The notes: a model not told the origin generated them from the sequence alone. DNA of 64,000 bases from Blastocatellia bacterium (GCA_035275065.1 DATENM010000061.1:79495-143494), one strand, 5' to 3'; counted from the first letter of the stretch, positions 42,780 to 53,400 are shown. A program made the numbers and translations.

Positions 42780-44012
42780 ATGAAACCGATACGCATCCGT
42801 CCCGGTTACATTCCTTACACGCTGGCGGCCGCGGTGCTGCTGACGGTCGGCTCGGCGCTCGCCAAGGCCGGTTATGACCGCGCCGCGATCATCTGTCTGA
42901 TGGGGCTGTTGCCCTTGATTGTGGCAGCGGCGCTTGACCGCATCGAGTTTGATGGCCGACGCCTCATCCATCGCGGGCCGCTCGCTTTCCTGCTCGCCCG
43001 CCTCTTCCGCATGGGTCGCGAGCTGAGCGTGTCAGAGGTCGAAACCATCACGACCGAGGCGACGACGTTTAACGTCTCGTTGGGCGATTCACGCATGAGC
43101 TATCGCACACGCATCAGCGGCCCCGGCATCGAAATTCTGGTGCGCTCGCACCGCGCCAGCTACGTGCCGTTCGTCAAGCAACTCTTCCGCGCCGCCGGGT
43201 CGCACAAGCTCGACCCGCGCTCCTTCGAGCTCTTCGAATACCTCGAAAGTCAGGCGACGATGAAAGGCTCGCCGGTCTTGAAGGACGAGATCAAAGCCAT
43301 GCCGATGCCGCGTGTGCGCCGCATCGCCAACGCCTTGAAACTGGCGGGCCGCCTGTCGCAAGCATCAAGTTATTTTCGCGTCGCTTACGAGAAAGAGCCG
43401 CGCAACCCGGAGCTGCTCTACGAGATGTCGCGTTTCTTCCGTAGCTCGGCGCACACCGAAGACCTCAAGCTGATGCAGCGCTCGGACGCCTGCCTGCGAC
43501 TGGCGGCGCGATTGGCGGGCTCGCAAGCCGGCCTGCTCGAGCGCATCGGCGAAGCCTTCTTCGAGCGATTGGATTACAAGCGCGCCACCGACTGTTTCCG
43601 CCGCGCTCTCGATTTAGACCCGGCGCGCTTTCGCGCCAACATCGGGCTGGCAGAGATCGCCTTGCGCGATGGCAAGCTGGCGCACGTCGCGCACTTCTAC
43701 CATGCGGCGGCGGCCAGCGGCGACGCGGCGATTGCCCGGCTGGCGCGGCGCGAAGCCGGGTATTATGAGCGGCTGATGGGTGATGATGATTTTCTCGAAG
43801 CCGAGCTGCGCCGCATACGCGTCTCGAACCAGTTGCGCTGGGCGCGCAGATTGGCGGCGCTGGTCTTCTTTCTGGCGTGGTTGGCGGCAGGCGTCGCCGG
43901 GCGCTTCTACACCTTCATCGAAGCCTTCGGCTGGGCCGTGATGGCGACTTCAGGATTGCTGTGGTGCGCCGTTTCGATATCGCTGCGCTGGTTCCGCCGC
44001 CGCCCCGCGTAA
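42780..44012 (+). CDS. Membrane protein with PH-like and TPR regions
   Basis: 410-residue protein, unassigned. Two membrane helices at the N-terminus (YIPYTLAAAVLLTVGSALA; AAIICLMGLLPLIVAAAL) are followed by a PH-like beta segment (about 55-140, RLIHRGPLAFLLARLFRMG; TRISGPGIEILVRSHRA). Then come TPR-like helical repeats (about 200-340; AGRLSQASSYFRVAYEKEPR; DYKRATDCFRRALDLDPARF) and two more membrane helices near the C-terminus (ALVFFLAWLAAGVAGRFY; FGWAVMATSGLLWCAVSI). It probably scaffolds other proteins at the membrane. ATG 42780 is chosen because upstream in-frame sequence is repeat tract; no ribosome site is visible. Confidence 0.72.
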   Translation: MKPIRIRPGYIPYTLAAAVLLTVGSALAKAGYDRAAIICLMGLLPLIVAAALDRIEFDGRRLIHRGPLAFLLARLFRMGRELSVSEVETITTEATTFNVSLGDSRMSYRTRISGPGIEILVRSHRASYVPFVKQLFRAAGSHKLDPRSFELFEYLESQATMKGSPVLKDEIKAMPMPRVRRIANALKLAGRLSQASSYFRVAYEKEPRNPELLYEMSRFFRSSAHTEDLKLMQRSDACLRLAARLAGSQAGLLERIGEAFFERLDYKRATDCFRRALDLDPARFRANIGLAEIALRDGKLAHVAHFYHAAAASGDAAIARLARREAGYYERLMGDDDFLEAELRRIRVSNQLRWARRLAALVFFLAWLAAGVAGRFYTFIEAFGWAVMATSGLLWCAVSISLRWFRRRPA

Positions 44013-44015
44013 AGG

Positions 44016-44627
44016 TCAGGCGATATTATCGGCGCTCGCTGCGCGCCGCCCGCTCTTGCGAATGGTAAACTCGATGGTGACGTTGTTGCCGATGCCGTTG
44101 GGCAAAAACGAGTACTCCAGTGTCAGCAGCGAACCGCCCACCCGCCAGCCGGCCTGCTGAATCTTCCCCGCCGCGCGGTCTACCTTGACCGGCTCGCCAA
44201 AGGCGGCAGTGACTTTGTCAACAATCGTCTCAAAGGATTGGCTGCGGCTTGTCAGGCTCGTCGTGCAGCTCATCTCGATCAATCGCTCGGGCCGCCGCGT
44301 CGGCGCATCCAGTGTGTCGAAACGGAAAGAGGCGCTCCAGCCACCGGCTTCCGGCAGCTCGACGTTGAGCAAGAAGGCTTCGTCGGTGGTCACATAAATT
44401 AGCGTATCCTGCTCGACGTTTTTCGGCAGCGCCGCCTGGACTTCGCTGTAAGTCATGCCGATCTTGAAGCGCTTGATTAACTCGACGCCGTCGCTTGCCT
44501 CACGCTTATCGGCAGAGCCGGAGGGATTATTTTTCAGGTCGTCGTCCGGCTGGCCAAAAGCCGGAGCCGCTGCCATGAGCATCCACGCCGCGACAATCGC
44601 TGCGGCCAATTGCTTCGCTTTGCGCAT
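44016..44627 (-). CDS. Exported protein of unknown function
   Basis: 203-residue exported protein, unrecognised. The signal peptide is about residues 1-25 (LAAAIVAAWMLMAAAPAFG), followed by an acidic stretch. The single domain has alternating strands and helices: FKIGMTYSEVQAALPKNVEQ looks like the opening of a small BamE/SmpA-like alpha-beta unit (the 'G-M-xxxEVxxxLG' pattern), and FETIVDKVTAAFGEPVKVDR like a second one. That similarity is weak and is inference. ATG 44627 has GGTGGGAG close upstream. It converges with the PH/TPR gene with a 3-nt gap and no terminator. Confidence 0.65.
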   Translation of the reverse strand: MRKAKQLAAAIVAAWMLMAAAPAFGQPDDDLKNNPSGSADKREASDGVELIKRFKIGMTYSEVQAALPKNVEQDTLIYVTTDEAFLLNVELPEAGGWSASFRFDTLDAPTRRPERLIEMSCTTSLTSRSQSFETIVDKVTAAFGEPVKVDRAAGKIQQAGWRVGGSLLTLEYSFLPNGIGNNVTIEFTIRKSGRRAASADNIA

Positions 44628-44804
44628 CACTCCCACCTTCAACTTCCTGTAGCGACACCGACAGACGCTCAAAGCGCGACGGCTCGCACCGACTGAAACT
44701 TTTTCAATTTTAGGGGACGACTGTAGGGGCAGCCGCGCGTACTATACCACCAATGCAGGGCTTGGGGAAGTTGTAATTCTGTTGCGTGGCCGGGGCTCGG
44801 TTTT

Positions 44805-45854
44805 TTATGACGCGGCGCGGCGCGATTCGATCAGCGCCCGCAGTTCCGTAGGCGTGTAGATGCCTGGGCGCTCGCCCGCAGCGAACATGCGATGGGCGAG
44901 TTCGAGCAGCGCTGAATTATACGGCGTTGCCAATTGATGCTTGCGCCCCAGGTCAACGATCACACCGTTCAGGTGCTCGGCCTCGCTCGTGCGACGGCCA
45001 AGCATCAGGTCTTGCCACATCGAAGGGTAGGTGCGCTCGGCCTCAGGCAGGTCGAGCAAGACGGCGGCGTCCGGCGGCGGCGCTTTGGCCTTTTCGTGCA
45101 ACTCACGAATGCGGATTAATGAAGGCTCGCCGGGCGGCGGCTCGACGGCGATGCCCGCGGCTTTCAGCACCCGCAAGCCCTCTTCGCGCACGTCGCCTAG
45201 CAAGTGGCGCATCTCGTCGTCCGCCGCGCCCTGCTCGACATAATAGCCGGTGATGGCATAGGTGGCGTTGTTGAGGTTGATGACGAACTTGCCCCACTTC
45301 ATAGCCATCGTGAAAGGCGACGCCAGGGCGGCAAACCCTGCGCGCTCGAAGTCATTGCTGATTCGCCCGGCGCGCTCGTCCACGCCATCGGGATAGCGGC
45401 CAATCGCAATCGAGCGCCCGCGCGTTAGCGCGATGCGCTCAGGAGTCATCTGCGTGGCGCTGAAGAAGACCAGCCCGGCATACACATTCGTGAAGCGGCG
45501 GGCAATGGCCGCTTCGTTGGTCACGCCGTTTTGCAAAGAGATGACCGGCGTCGCCTGCGTGTAGACGGCGGCCAGATCTTCGACCGCCGCTTCGGTGGCC
45601 TGTGACTTGACTGTAATGACGATCACATCCCCGTCCGTGGGCGGCAGGTCGCGGGCAGCCGTGACGGCCTCGACCGGCTGAGTGAATTCTTCGCTGCCGC
45701 GCAGAAACGTGACGCCGTGGCGCAAGGCTTCGGCCTGCGCGGCACGCGCCACGCAGGCAACGCGCAAGCCTGCGCGCCTGAGCAGCCCGGCGAGCGCGCC
45801 GCCGATTGCGCCAGCGCCGTAGACGATATAACGTTCCGGCTTCCCTTCGCTCAT
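44805..45854 (-). CDS. panE: 2-dehydropantoate 2-reductase (ketopantoate reductase)
   Basis: 349-residue NADPH-dependent reductase of pantothenate synthesis (2-dehydropantoate to pantoate). N-terminal Rossmann motif VYGAGAIGGALAGLL, DGDVIVITVKSQAT, the conserved SLQNGVTNE, the catalytic Lys region MKWGKFVINLNNATYAITG, and the C-terminal helical domain with SMWQDLMLGRRTSEAEHLNG, which carries the usual Ser and Glu. Length and motif order are normal. ATG 45854 is used; a much longer frame reaching 46442 only mirrors the opposing hydrolase gene and is rejected. Several ketopantoate reductase-like proteins have other substrates, so the symbol is by family. Divergent from the hydrolase gene with a repeat between them. 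Confidence 0.88.
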   Translation of the reverse strand: MSEGKPERYIVYGAGAIGGALAGLLRRAGLRVACVARAAQAEALRHGVTFLRGSEEFTQPVEAVTAARDLPPTDGDVIVITVKSQATEAAVEDLAAVYTQATPVISLQNGVTNEAAIARRFTNVYAGLVFFSATQMTPERIALTRGRSIAIGRYPDGVDERAGRISNDFERAGFAALASPFTMAMKWGKFVINLNNATYAITGYYVEQGAADDEMRHLLGDVREEGLRVLKAAGIAVEPPPGEPSLIRIRELHEKAKAPPPDAAVLLDLPEAERTYPSMWQDLMLGRRTSEAEHLNGVIVDLGRKHQLATPYNSALLELAHRMFAAGERPGIYTPTELRALIESRRAAS

Positions 45855-45931
45855 CTCGTCAGATAATATCGCACTTCGCGCGCCGCGACTCAAAGCGACC
45901 AGCGGCCAGATTTGCCGCAAAGGCACAAATT

Positions 45932-45967
45932 CACAAAGAAACACGAAGCCCCCGGTGTTTCTTTGTG
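45932..45967. repeat. Word-type hairpin, CACAAAGAAACAC
   Basis: A perfect 13-bp stem, 45932-45944 with 45955-45967. The pairing extends imperfectly outward (AAAGGCACAAATT against GTCCTGGTGCCCTGGTGG). A shorter member of the word-hairpin class, between divergent panE and the hydrolase gene. Confidence 0.75.
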
Positions 45968-46031
45968 TCCTGGTGCCCTGGTGGCTGATCCTATCGTCAT
46001 CCTCTTTCTCGAAGGAGCAAGCGCCGCCATA

Positions 46032-46718
46032 ATGATTATCGAAAGAGCGACCGAGCAGCGCACACAGCTTTATTACGACCTTTACGTGCCCGATGACAAC
46101 GCGCCGGAGCCGAGGCCGCTGGTCATCGCGTTGCACGGTTACGAAGGCAACAAGGAATCGATGATGGCGCTGATGCGCAAGGTCAACGACCACGATTTCA
46201 TCATCGCTTCGGTGCAGGGGCCGAACGGCTTTTTCGTGCGCAGCGCCGAAGAGCGCCAGCCAAAGATCGGCTTCGGCTGGATGATGCAGTTCAAAGCCGA
46301 AGAGACCATCCGCCTGCACCACCAGACTTTGCTTTCGGTGATTGAAACCGCCGCCACCGATTACCCGGTCAACCGCCGGGCGATCTTCCTGGTCGCCTTC
46401 TCGCAGTCGGTGTCGTTGAATTACCGCTTCGCCTTCACGCACCCGAATTTGATTCGCGGCGTCATCAGCGTCTGCGGCGGCATCCCCGGCGACTGGGACT
46501 CAGACAAGTACCACGCGAGCGACACCGACGCGCTGATCATTGCCGGAGAGGCCGACGAGTTTTATTCCATCGAGCGCGTCCGCACGTTTGAACCGGCTAT
46601 CGGTCGCCGCGCCCGCTCGGTGACCTTCAAGAGCTATGCCGTCGGCCACGTCTTTCCGCGCGAATCGCTGGCCTTCATCAACGAATGGATCATCGAAAGG
46701 GCGAGGCTCGCCACATGA
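46032..46718 (+). CDS. Alpha/beta hydrolase (phospholipase/carboxylesterase-type)
   Basis: 228-residue cytoplasmic serine hydrolase. Fold markers: oxyanion region LVIALHGYEGNKESM, nucleophile elbow VAFSQSVSLNYRFA (Ser in A-F-S-Q-S, where the usual form is G-F-S-Q-G), Asp in IIAGEADEFYS and His in YAVGHVFPRESLAF. The A/S substitutions at the elbow are unusual but leave the Ser in place. ATG 46032 is used; AAGGAG lies 14 nt upstream, rather far. Its stop overlaps the start of the MFS transporter gene (ATGA), so the two are translationally coupled and the hydrolase may act on the transported compound or its precursor. Confidence 0.82.
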   Translation: MIIERATEQRTQLYYDLYVPDDNAPEPRPLVIALHGYEGNKESMMALMRKVNDHDFIIASVQGPNGFFVRSAEERQPKIGFGWMMQFKAEETIRLHHQTLLSVIETAATDYPVNRRAIFLVAFSQSVSLNYRFAFTHPNLIRGVISVCGGIPGDWDSDKYHASDTDALIIAGEADEFYSIERVRTFEPAIGRRARSVTFKSYAVGHVFPRESLAFINEWIIERARLAT

Positions 46719-48013
46719 TCGCTGCCACCGCCGCCAGTCCGTCACGGGCGCGATACAATGTTCTCGGCCTGCTCTTCGGGCTGACCATCATCACCTACAC
46801 CGACCGCGTCTGCATCGGCGCCGCCGCGCCGGCCATCACCGAGACCTTTCACTTCTCGCCGTCAACGATGGGCTATATCTTCAGCGCCTTTACGCTGGCC
46901 TATGCGCTGTTTGAAATCCCCAGCGGCTGGCTCGGCGATTACTTCGGCACGCGCAAAGCGCTGGCCCGCATTGTCATCTGGTGGTCGGTCTTCACGGCGC
47001 TCACCAGCGTTTCGGCGGGCTTTGCGTCGCTGCTGCTGGTGCGCTTTCTGTTCGGGGTGGGCGAAGCCGGCGCGTTCCCGAATATTGCGCGCAGCATTTC
47101 GTGCTGGTTCCCTTCCTCGCACCAGGGGCGTGCCCTGAGCATTACTTTCATCGGCAGCTATCTGGGCGCTGCGGCGACCACGCCGCTGGTCTTTCAACTG
47201 GTAAAGTGGCAGGGCTGGCGCTGGCCCTTCGTCGAGTTCGGCGCCCTCGGTATCATCTGGGCGCTGGTCTGGTACAGGTGGTTCCGCGACCGCCCCGAAG
47301 AACACGCCGCGGTCAACGCCGAAGAGTTACGCTTCATCCGCTCGGACCAGGTTGACGCCGCTCACCTCGGCCATGTGCGGCGCGTGCCCTGGCGCGTTTT
47401 GCTGCGCAGCGCCAACCTGCTGTTTATTTGCGGGATGTACTTCTCGTATGGCTACGCGCTCTACTTCTATCTCACCTGGCTGCCGACCTACTTGCTCAAG
47501 GCGCGCGGCTTCTCGGAAGCCTACGCCGGCTTGTTTTCCGCATTGCCCTTTCTGGCGGGCGCCGGCGGCGTGTGGCTGGGCGGCGTGCTGACCGATTATC
47601 TGTCGCGGCGCACCGGCAGCCTGAAGATCGGGCGCTGTCTGCTCGGCGGCTTCGGCTTTCTCAGCAGCGCCGTCGCGCTCGTAGCCGTGGCGCTGAGCGA
47701 AGATCGCCTCGCCGCTGCCTCGTTGATCACGGTGGCATGTTTCTGCCAGATGTTGAGCAGCCCTCCGGCATGGTCTACCTGCCTGGATGTCGGGCGGCGC
47801 AATGCCGGCGTCGTCACCGGCTTTATGAACATGACGGGCAACATCGGCGGCACGCTTGCGCCGGTGGTCGTCGGCTACGCGGTCGAGAAGCTGGCGTCGT
47901 GGACGGTCCCTTTCTACATCACTGCCGGCGTGCTGGCGTGGGGCGTGATCATGTGGGCGCTGGTCAACCCTAATCGCTCGGTCATTGAGCAGGCAGGCGG
48001 TGAAAGTGACTAA
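46715..48013 (+). CDS. MFS transporter, anion:cation symporter (ACS)-like
   Basis: 432-residue twelve-helix major facilitator. It matches the ACS branch (hexuronate/glucarate/phthalate-type organic anion uptake): TYTDRVCIGAAAPAITETFH in helix 1, the loop 2-3 signature GWLGDYFGTRKAL, RFLFGVGEAGAFPNIARSIS in helix 4 and the central loop FRDRPEEHAAVNAEELRFI. Those motifs are typical of carboxylate importers, but the exact substrate is unknown. ATG 46715 overlaps the hydrolase stop by 4 nt; a frame from 46685 is too long. A two-gene hydrolase-transporter operon is likely. Confidence 0.88.
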   Translation: MIAATAASPSRARYNVLGLLFGLTIITYTDRVCIGAAAPAITETFHFSPSTMGYIFSAFTLAYALFEIPSGWLGDYFGTRKALARIVIWWSVFTALTSVSAGFASLLLVRFLFGVGEAGAFPNIARSISCWFPSSHQGRALSITFIGSYLGAAATTPLVFQLVKWQGWRWPFVEFGALGIIWALVWYRWFRDRPEEHAAVNAEELRFIRSDQVDAAHLGHVRRVPWRVLLRSANLLFICGMYFSYGYALYFYLTWLPTYLLKARGFSEAYAGLFSALPFLAGAGGVWLGGVLTDYLSRRTGSLKIGRCLLGGFGFLSSAVALVAVALSEDRLAAASLITVACFCQMLSSPPAWSTCLDVGRRNAGVVTGFMNMTGNIGGTLAPVVVGYAVEKLASWTVPFYITAGVLAWGVIMWALVNPNRSVIEQAGGESD

Positions 48014-48025
48014 AGCAACATTCCG

Positions 48026-49702
48026 CTATTTGAGCCGCAGGACACGGAAGGGACGATTCGGGTCAGGGCCGACCGCGCCAACGTCTTCATAGTTCGCTTT
48101 CAGAAACCCGGTGATGTCCGCGTAAGGCAAGTCGTCCATATCGCCTTTGATGTCGAGGATGAGGCGCGGGCGGGCGCGCTTCAGGTCTTCAATCAAATTG
48201 GCGCGCGCCTCCTGCCAGAACGGCGCGTTCGGTTGCGCCGCAATCGCTTCGGCATCGCTGAAGCGGCCATCGATGTAATAAGGCGTCAGGTAACGCGCCG
48301 CCGGGCGGCAGCCGGTCTGCCAGTACACATCGTGAGCGTAACCCCAGATGTAAAGCGGCTCGCCCGGCTGCAAGCGGTCTCGCAACGTCGCGGCAATCAC
48401 CGCGGCTTCATCCTGACGTTTGGTCATGCCCCAGTCGGCGCTCCAGGATGTGCGACGGCCGGTGACGGTTTCGTAAGCCAGCACCACTGTGCGATGGTGC
48501 GAGCGGATCAGGCCGACGGCGAAAAAGATGACAAGGATAGCCAGCGCCGCCCGCGCGCGGCGTTTGTAGGCTGGATCACGCAACAGCTTGCCCAACAACG
48601 GAACGCTCGGCGCGGCGAGCATGGCCAGGGCCGGCAGCGCCGTGATGAAATAATGGCCAAAGAATCGCCCGCTGATTACGACGCTGATGAGCGACACCGC
48701 GCACCACAACGCCACGGTTAGATTAAAGGCAGCCTGCCGCGCCGCTCGAATCGAGCGAATGACCGTCCAGGCGGCCAATGACCATAGGGCGAAGTTGAAC
48801 AGCACATAGCCCATGCCGCGCCCGATGGCGAAGCGCAACGATAAGCTCGCCGGCTCGGAATCGATGTAGAACATATTGATCTCGACGCCATTGCGCCAGA
48901 AATCGGCGAGCGCATGCATGGAAGCGAGCCACGCGACGAATACAGCGATGACCAGCAGAAAACCGATGGCGACAAGCGACAGTCGTATCAGCAACCGCTT
49001 GCCCGGAGCCCGAAGCCACGCCGCCACCGTTTGAAAGTCGTGCCGAGCACGATAAGCAAAGACCAGCTCGCAGAGGCCGAAGAATAACAGGTTGAGAACC
49101 CCTGTCTGCTTGAACATCGCGGCCAGCCCGGTCATCACGCCCGCACCGACGAGCAAGAGACCGCGCCGCGTCCTTGATTGCTTATCCGCCATGCCGGTGC
49201 CGCGCACGAAGCAAGCGAAGGCCGCCGCATAGGGCAGCGCCAGCAGCAGTTCGGTGTTTGCTGCCATCGTGTCCTGAGTGAAGTAGTTTGTCGTGAAGTA
49301 GACGAACAGCAGCGCTGCCCACAGCCCCGTGCGTTTGCCGTGAGCGCGCGCGGTGGTGAGATATACCACCATCGCCGTCGCGAAATTCCAGAGCGCCGCC
49401 GCCACATGCACGGCTTTCATGCTGCGCCCGGCGAGCGCAAAGACCGCCGCATAAAAGAGCGTCGCGCCGGGCGGCTTGTCCGTCACCACGTCGGCGTAGA
49501 GGCGCGCGCCATCGAGCAGCCGCGTCGCCGTCAGCGCCCGCACGCCTTCATCGCCATTGACGAAATCGTAACGCAGGTAAAAGACCCGCAGCAGCAGATT
49601 CAAAACAAATAGGCCCGCCAGGGCCAACAGCACCTGCCGCGACGTGATCGCTTCTGATTGGTCTTCGATCATCAAATCGGTTTGCTCGGCGGACGTTGGC
49701 AA
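48026..49702 (-). CDS. ArnT/PMT-like glycosyltransferase family 39 membrane protein
   Basis: 558-residue polytopic protein of the GT-C fold (glycosyltransferase family 39), which transfers sugars from polyprenyl-phosphate donors at the outer face of the membrane. Seen: the first-loop acidic motif YDFVNGDEGVRALTATRLL (Asp/Glu after helix 1), DKPPGATLFYAAVFALAGRS, then about ten further helices and a soluble C-terminal part (YIWGYAHDVYWQTGCRPAAR; PRLILDIKGDMDDLPY). The start is TTG 49702, supported by GGAGG 5 nt upstream; the first ATG is ten codons later. It converges with the MFS gene, 12 nt between the stops. Acceptor unknown. Confidence 0.87.
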   Translation of the reverse strand: MPTSAEQTDLMIEDQSEAITSRQVLLALAGLFVLNLLLRVFYLRYDFVNGDEGVRALTATRLLDGARLYADVVTDKPPGATLFYAAVFALAGRSMKAVHVAAALWNFATAMVVYLTTARAHGKRTGLWAALLFVYFTTNYFTQDTMAANTELLLALPYAAAFACFVRGTGMADKQSRTRRGLLLVGAGVMTGLAAMFKQTGVLNLLFFGLCELVFAYRARHDFQTVAAWLRAPGKRLLIRLSLVAIGFLLVIAVFVAWLASMHALADFWRNGVEINMFYIDSEPASLSLRFAIGRGMGYVLFNFALWSLAAWTVIRSIRAARQAAFNLTVALWCAVSLISVVISGRFFGHYFITALPALAMLAAPSVPLLGKLLRDPAYKRRARAALAILVIFFAVGLIRSHHRTVVLAYETVTGRRTSWSADWGMTKRQDEAAVIAATLRDRLQPGEPLYIWGYAHDVYWQTGCRPAARYLTPYYIDGRFSDAEAIAAQPNAPFWQEARANLIEDLKRARPRLILDIKGDMDDLPYADITGFLKANYEDVGAVGPDPNRPFRVLRLK

Positions 49703-50000
49703 ACGAACCTCCTCTGCTTGCGCGTGAATACTAACATGCGGCCATAGCGCCTTTCGACAATAAGCAGAGGTGACTCACGGCGCACAACAAAAACCCACCC
49801 CGCGGGGTGGCTGGATACCTTCAAAGTTGGCTCTGGCCATTCCTTTCATCGAGGCGTCGCCTTCAGGGAATCTCCTGATTGACTTCCCCTTTTCTGATGA
49901 TAGAATCTGCCTGCACTCCCCAGACCCTTATCAAAATCGCGAGGAAATTAGGCTGCTAAGCTCAGATTATTGGCTAGCGGTGTAGAAAGCAGGACGGCGG

Positions 50001-50408
50001 ATGACAACCAGGGTCCCACGCATTCTCATCATCGAAGATGACACGGATAGCCGGGACTTTCTCTGCATGCTGGTCGCGCTGGAGGGCTACGAGGCCGTTC
50101 CCGCTCGCGGCGTCGGCGACGGGCTGACCATCGCCTTACAACGCGACCTCGACCTGATCATGATCGATAACTGGTTGGCCGAAGGGTCAGGGGTGATGCT
50201 CTGCCGTTATATTCGGGCTTTCGATACCGACACGCCGGTCTTGTTTCACTCGGCGGCAGCCTATGAGAGCGATATTCAGGAGGCGCTGAATGTCGGCGCC
50301 CAGCGATACATCACCAAGCCGGCCGATCCCGACCTGCTCTTGCAGGCCATTCGCGAATTGGTCGAACCGCGCCGCAACCACAAGGCCAGCAGGAAAAGTA
50401 ATTCTTAA
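50001..50408 (+). CDS. Stand-alone response-regulator receiver protein
   Basis: 135-residue protein made of one CheY-like receiver domain and no output domain. The acidic pocket is ILIIEDDTDSR, the phospho-acceptor Asp is in LDLIMIDNWLAEGSG (about residue 54), the switch Ser in VLFHSAAAY and the Lys in YITKPADPD. It is therefore a working single-domain regulator that should pass signals by protein contact or phosphotransfer. No kinase gene is adjacent. It converges with the TPR-CHAT gene (12 nt between the stops). Upstream 300 nt to the glycosyltransferase gene show no clear gene. Confidence 0.88.
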   Translation: MTTRVPRILIIEDDTDSRDFLCMLVALEGYEAVPARGVGDGLTIALQRDLDLIMIDNWLAEGSGVMLCRYIRAFDTDTPVLFHSAAAYESDIQEALNVGAQRYITKPADPDLLLQAIRELVEPRRNHKASRKSNS

Positions 50409-50420
50409 CCCAATCGCCGC

Positions 50421-53400
50421 TCACTGCCATTCACCCTGTAGGATGAACGCCGCCCAGTAGGAAGGCGATTGATAGCGTTTCTGTTTCCACATCTCGACCT
50501 GAGCCGCCCGCAATGCCGCCGCTGGCTGTAGCCCGTCCTTCAACACCCCTTTGTAGAAACCAGTCATCAATTGTGCCGTCGCCTCGTCGTCGACGTCCCA
50601 CAGGCTGACGACGACGCGCGCCGCCCCGGCGTACATCAGCCCGCGCGTCAGCCCGATAATGCCTTCGCCTTTGACCTCGCGGCCCAGCCCGGTCTTGCAG
50701 GCGCTGAGCACAACCATCTCGGCGGGCAGGTTCAAGTTGTAAACATCATTGACCAGCAAGAAGCCATTCTGCGGCTGGCCCTTCTCGTCTACCAGCGATA
50801 GCACAAGGCCCGACAACTCGGGGTCAACGCTGTTTAAGAAACCATGCGTCGCCAGATGGATGTATTTATACTGGCTCAAGTCGGGGCTGCTGACGGTCGC
50901 CACGCTCGCCTTGAAGTCGAGCGCCTGTAGGCTCTGCCCTGGCTGGTCGAAGGCCAGAATCTTCTCGGCCTCTTTGCGCGTCCCCGGCAAACGCGGAATC
51001 ATCAGGCCGCCTTCAACCTCCCAGCCCGTGCCGCTCGCCGCCTTCTGGACTTTGACCGTCAGGGCGCGCTGATTGCTCGCCGCCGGTTGCGAGCGAGAGG
51101 CCGCCCGCCCCGCAGCGGCGCTGACGCGCTCGTCATTCGGATCGAAGACCGGGTCGGCAATGGCCGCGACGGATCGCGGCGCCGGCTTACGTCCGGCCAG
51201 TTCTTTGCGCAGCACGGCCAGCGTCGAAGCCGACGGCAGATAGACGATCTCGTGGTCAACGACCAGCGGCGGCAGATCAGCGGTCGGCTGGCCCTTGTCG
51301 CCGGCAGGCGAGCGACCGCCTGCCGCTATCGCCTGCGGCGCCGGCAAGGCCGCAAACGGTATGTATTGTAAGACACCGTCGGCGACGATCAAGAGGCGTT
51401 TCTTTTCCAGCTCGCCTGCAACCGGCGTCAGCAACAACTGACTGAGCGCCGCTGCCGCCTGCGTCAACTCCGGGTTGCGGATCTCTGGACTGTTGACGCT
51501 CAGCCCGCGATCCGCCGCCGCGCCATTTGCCGGCGTGATGCCCGCGAGTAACTCGTAATACTTTCGCGCCGCTGCCTGGATAATCCGGCGCGGCGGCAGC
51601 TCGAAGCTCTCGACAGAGGTCGGCGTCACCGCCCACAGGTAACTGCGCAGCCGGCCTAGCGAGAACTCAAGCAGCAACGAATCCTTGTTGACCGCCTGTT
51701 GTTGAATCTCTGCGGCTGACAGCGGCTGCGGCTGCGTCAGCGCCGCGTAGTGCGGGCTTCGGGCGCGCATCTCGGCTTCGACCCGCTGGTAAGCCTCCTT
51801 CAAGCCGTTGATTTCTGCCTTGATCGCCGCCGCCTGCGCTTCGGTGTAGCTACCGGCGAGCAGGCGCAACTGGCGCTCGGTCTTGCCGCGAATCTGCTGC
51901 TGGATAAGCTGCTGGCGCTCCAATAGCGCCGGGTCGGCGCCGCGCTGAATCTTCGCCCCCGCTTCGGCCAGAGATTCGAGCAGGCTGCGCGCTCGCGCCC
52001 GCTCGCTGATTTGTAATGCCTTCAGGTCGTTGCCTTCCGAGGGCCGCTGCTTGTGCAGTTGCATGAGCAGGTCTATGTAAAGCTCGTAGTAGTTCTGCAC
52101 CGCCGCGAAGTAGAGGGCGCGCAACTGCTGATGGCTTTCGTACATCGTGCGCAGCAGCTCGACGATGTTGACGGCGGCGACGATCTGACTGCGCGCCTCT
52201 GTCAGGTTGCCGAGGTCGCGCTGCACGCGGGCGATGTGATAACGCGTGAAGGCTTCGCCAGGGTCGTCGTTCAAGGCAAGGTGCAGCGGCAGCGCCTGAC
52301 TGTAATAGTCCAGCCCCTTGCGGTTATCGCCCATGTCGTCATAAATCTTGCCGATGTTGGTCAGCGTGTAGGCCTCGACCAGCCGGTCACTGAGCGCCCG
52401 TGTGATCGGCAGCGCCTGGTTGTAATACTCAAGGGCCTTCGCCTTGTAGGCCAGCCCGCGCTTCTGGCACTCGTCGGCCTTCGCCTTGTCGTTGGCGGCC
52501 TCTTCGCATTTCGCAAGCTCGTCGTCGGCCATGCGGTCATAGAGCCGGCCCTGCTTGGCGAGCGTATAAACGGTGACCCGGCGGTCGCCAACCTCCTGGC
52601 TGATGACCAGCGCGCGACCGTAGGTGTCTATCGCCTCCTGGCGCTTGTCCCAGGCGTCATAGAGGCCGCCGATATTCGACAGCGTGTTGCCTTCGCGCGG
52701 GCGGTCGCCGAGGGCGCGATAGAGCTTCAGCGCGCGCTCGTAAAAACCGAACGCCTTCTCTTTGTCGCCGGCGTCGTCGTAGTACTTGCCGAGGTTGTTC
52801 AGCACCGTCGCTTCGCCGCCCTGATCCTGGGCGGCCTGGAATAGCGGCAGGGCGCGGTTGTAAAAGTCGAGCGCCCGCTGATGCTCGTCTTTTGAATCGT
52901 ACTTGGCGTCATAGACGCCGCCGATGTTGTTGAGCGTCACGGCTTCGCTGTTGCGGTCCTTGAGCGTTTGAAAGATCGGCAGGGCGCGGTTGTAAAGCTC
53001 CAGCGCCTTCTCTTTTTGGCCGAGGTCGTCATAAACTTTGCCGATGTTGTTGAGCGTCGTCGCCTCGCCGCTGGCCGATTTCAGCGTGCGGTAGAGCGCC
53101 AGCGACTGCTCGTAATAACCGAGCGCCTTCTGCTTCTCGCCCAGCTCGTCGAGTGCCTTGCCGATGTTGGTCAGCAAATCGCCCTCTTTCGCCTGGTCAT
53201 GAAGCTCGCGCGCGAGGGCGAGGGCCGGCGTGTAATACGCGTCAATCGCTTTTTGCCGATTGCCCTGCGACTCATAAATCGAGCCGAGGTAATAAAGCGT
53301 GTCGGCTTGCCGCGGGCGCTCGCCGAGGCTGCGCCACAGCCGCAGCGCCTCGTCGTATTTCTTGATGGCTTGCGCCAGCGTATCCGCGGTCGCTTCGGCC

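Noticed and set aside
45855..46442. Long N-terminal extension of panE in the same minus-strand frame
   Set aside because: It lies antisense over the alpha/beta hydrolase gene, is not Rossmann-like, and the cofactor motif begins right after the ATG at 45854.
49770..49985. 71-codon plus-strand frame before the receiver gene
   Set aside because: No ribosome site, no recognisable features and proline-rich low-information sequence; probably chance.
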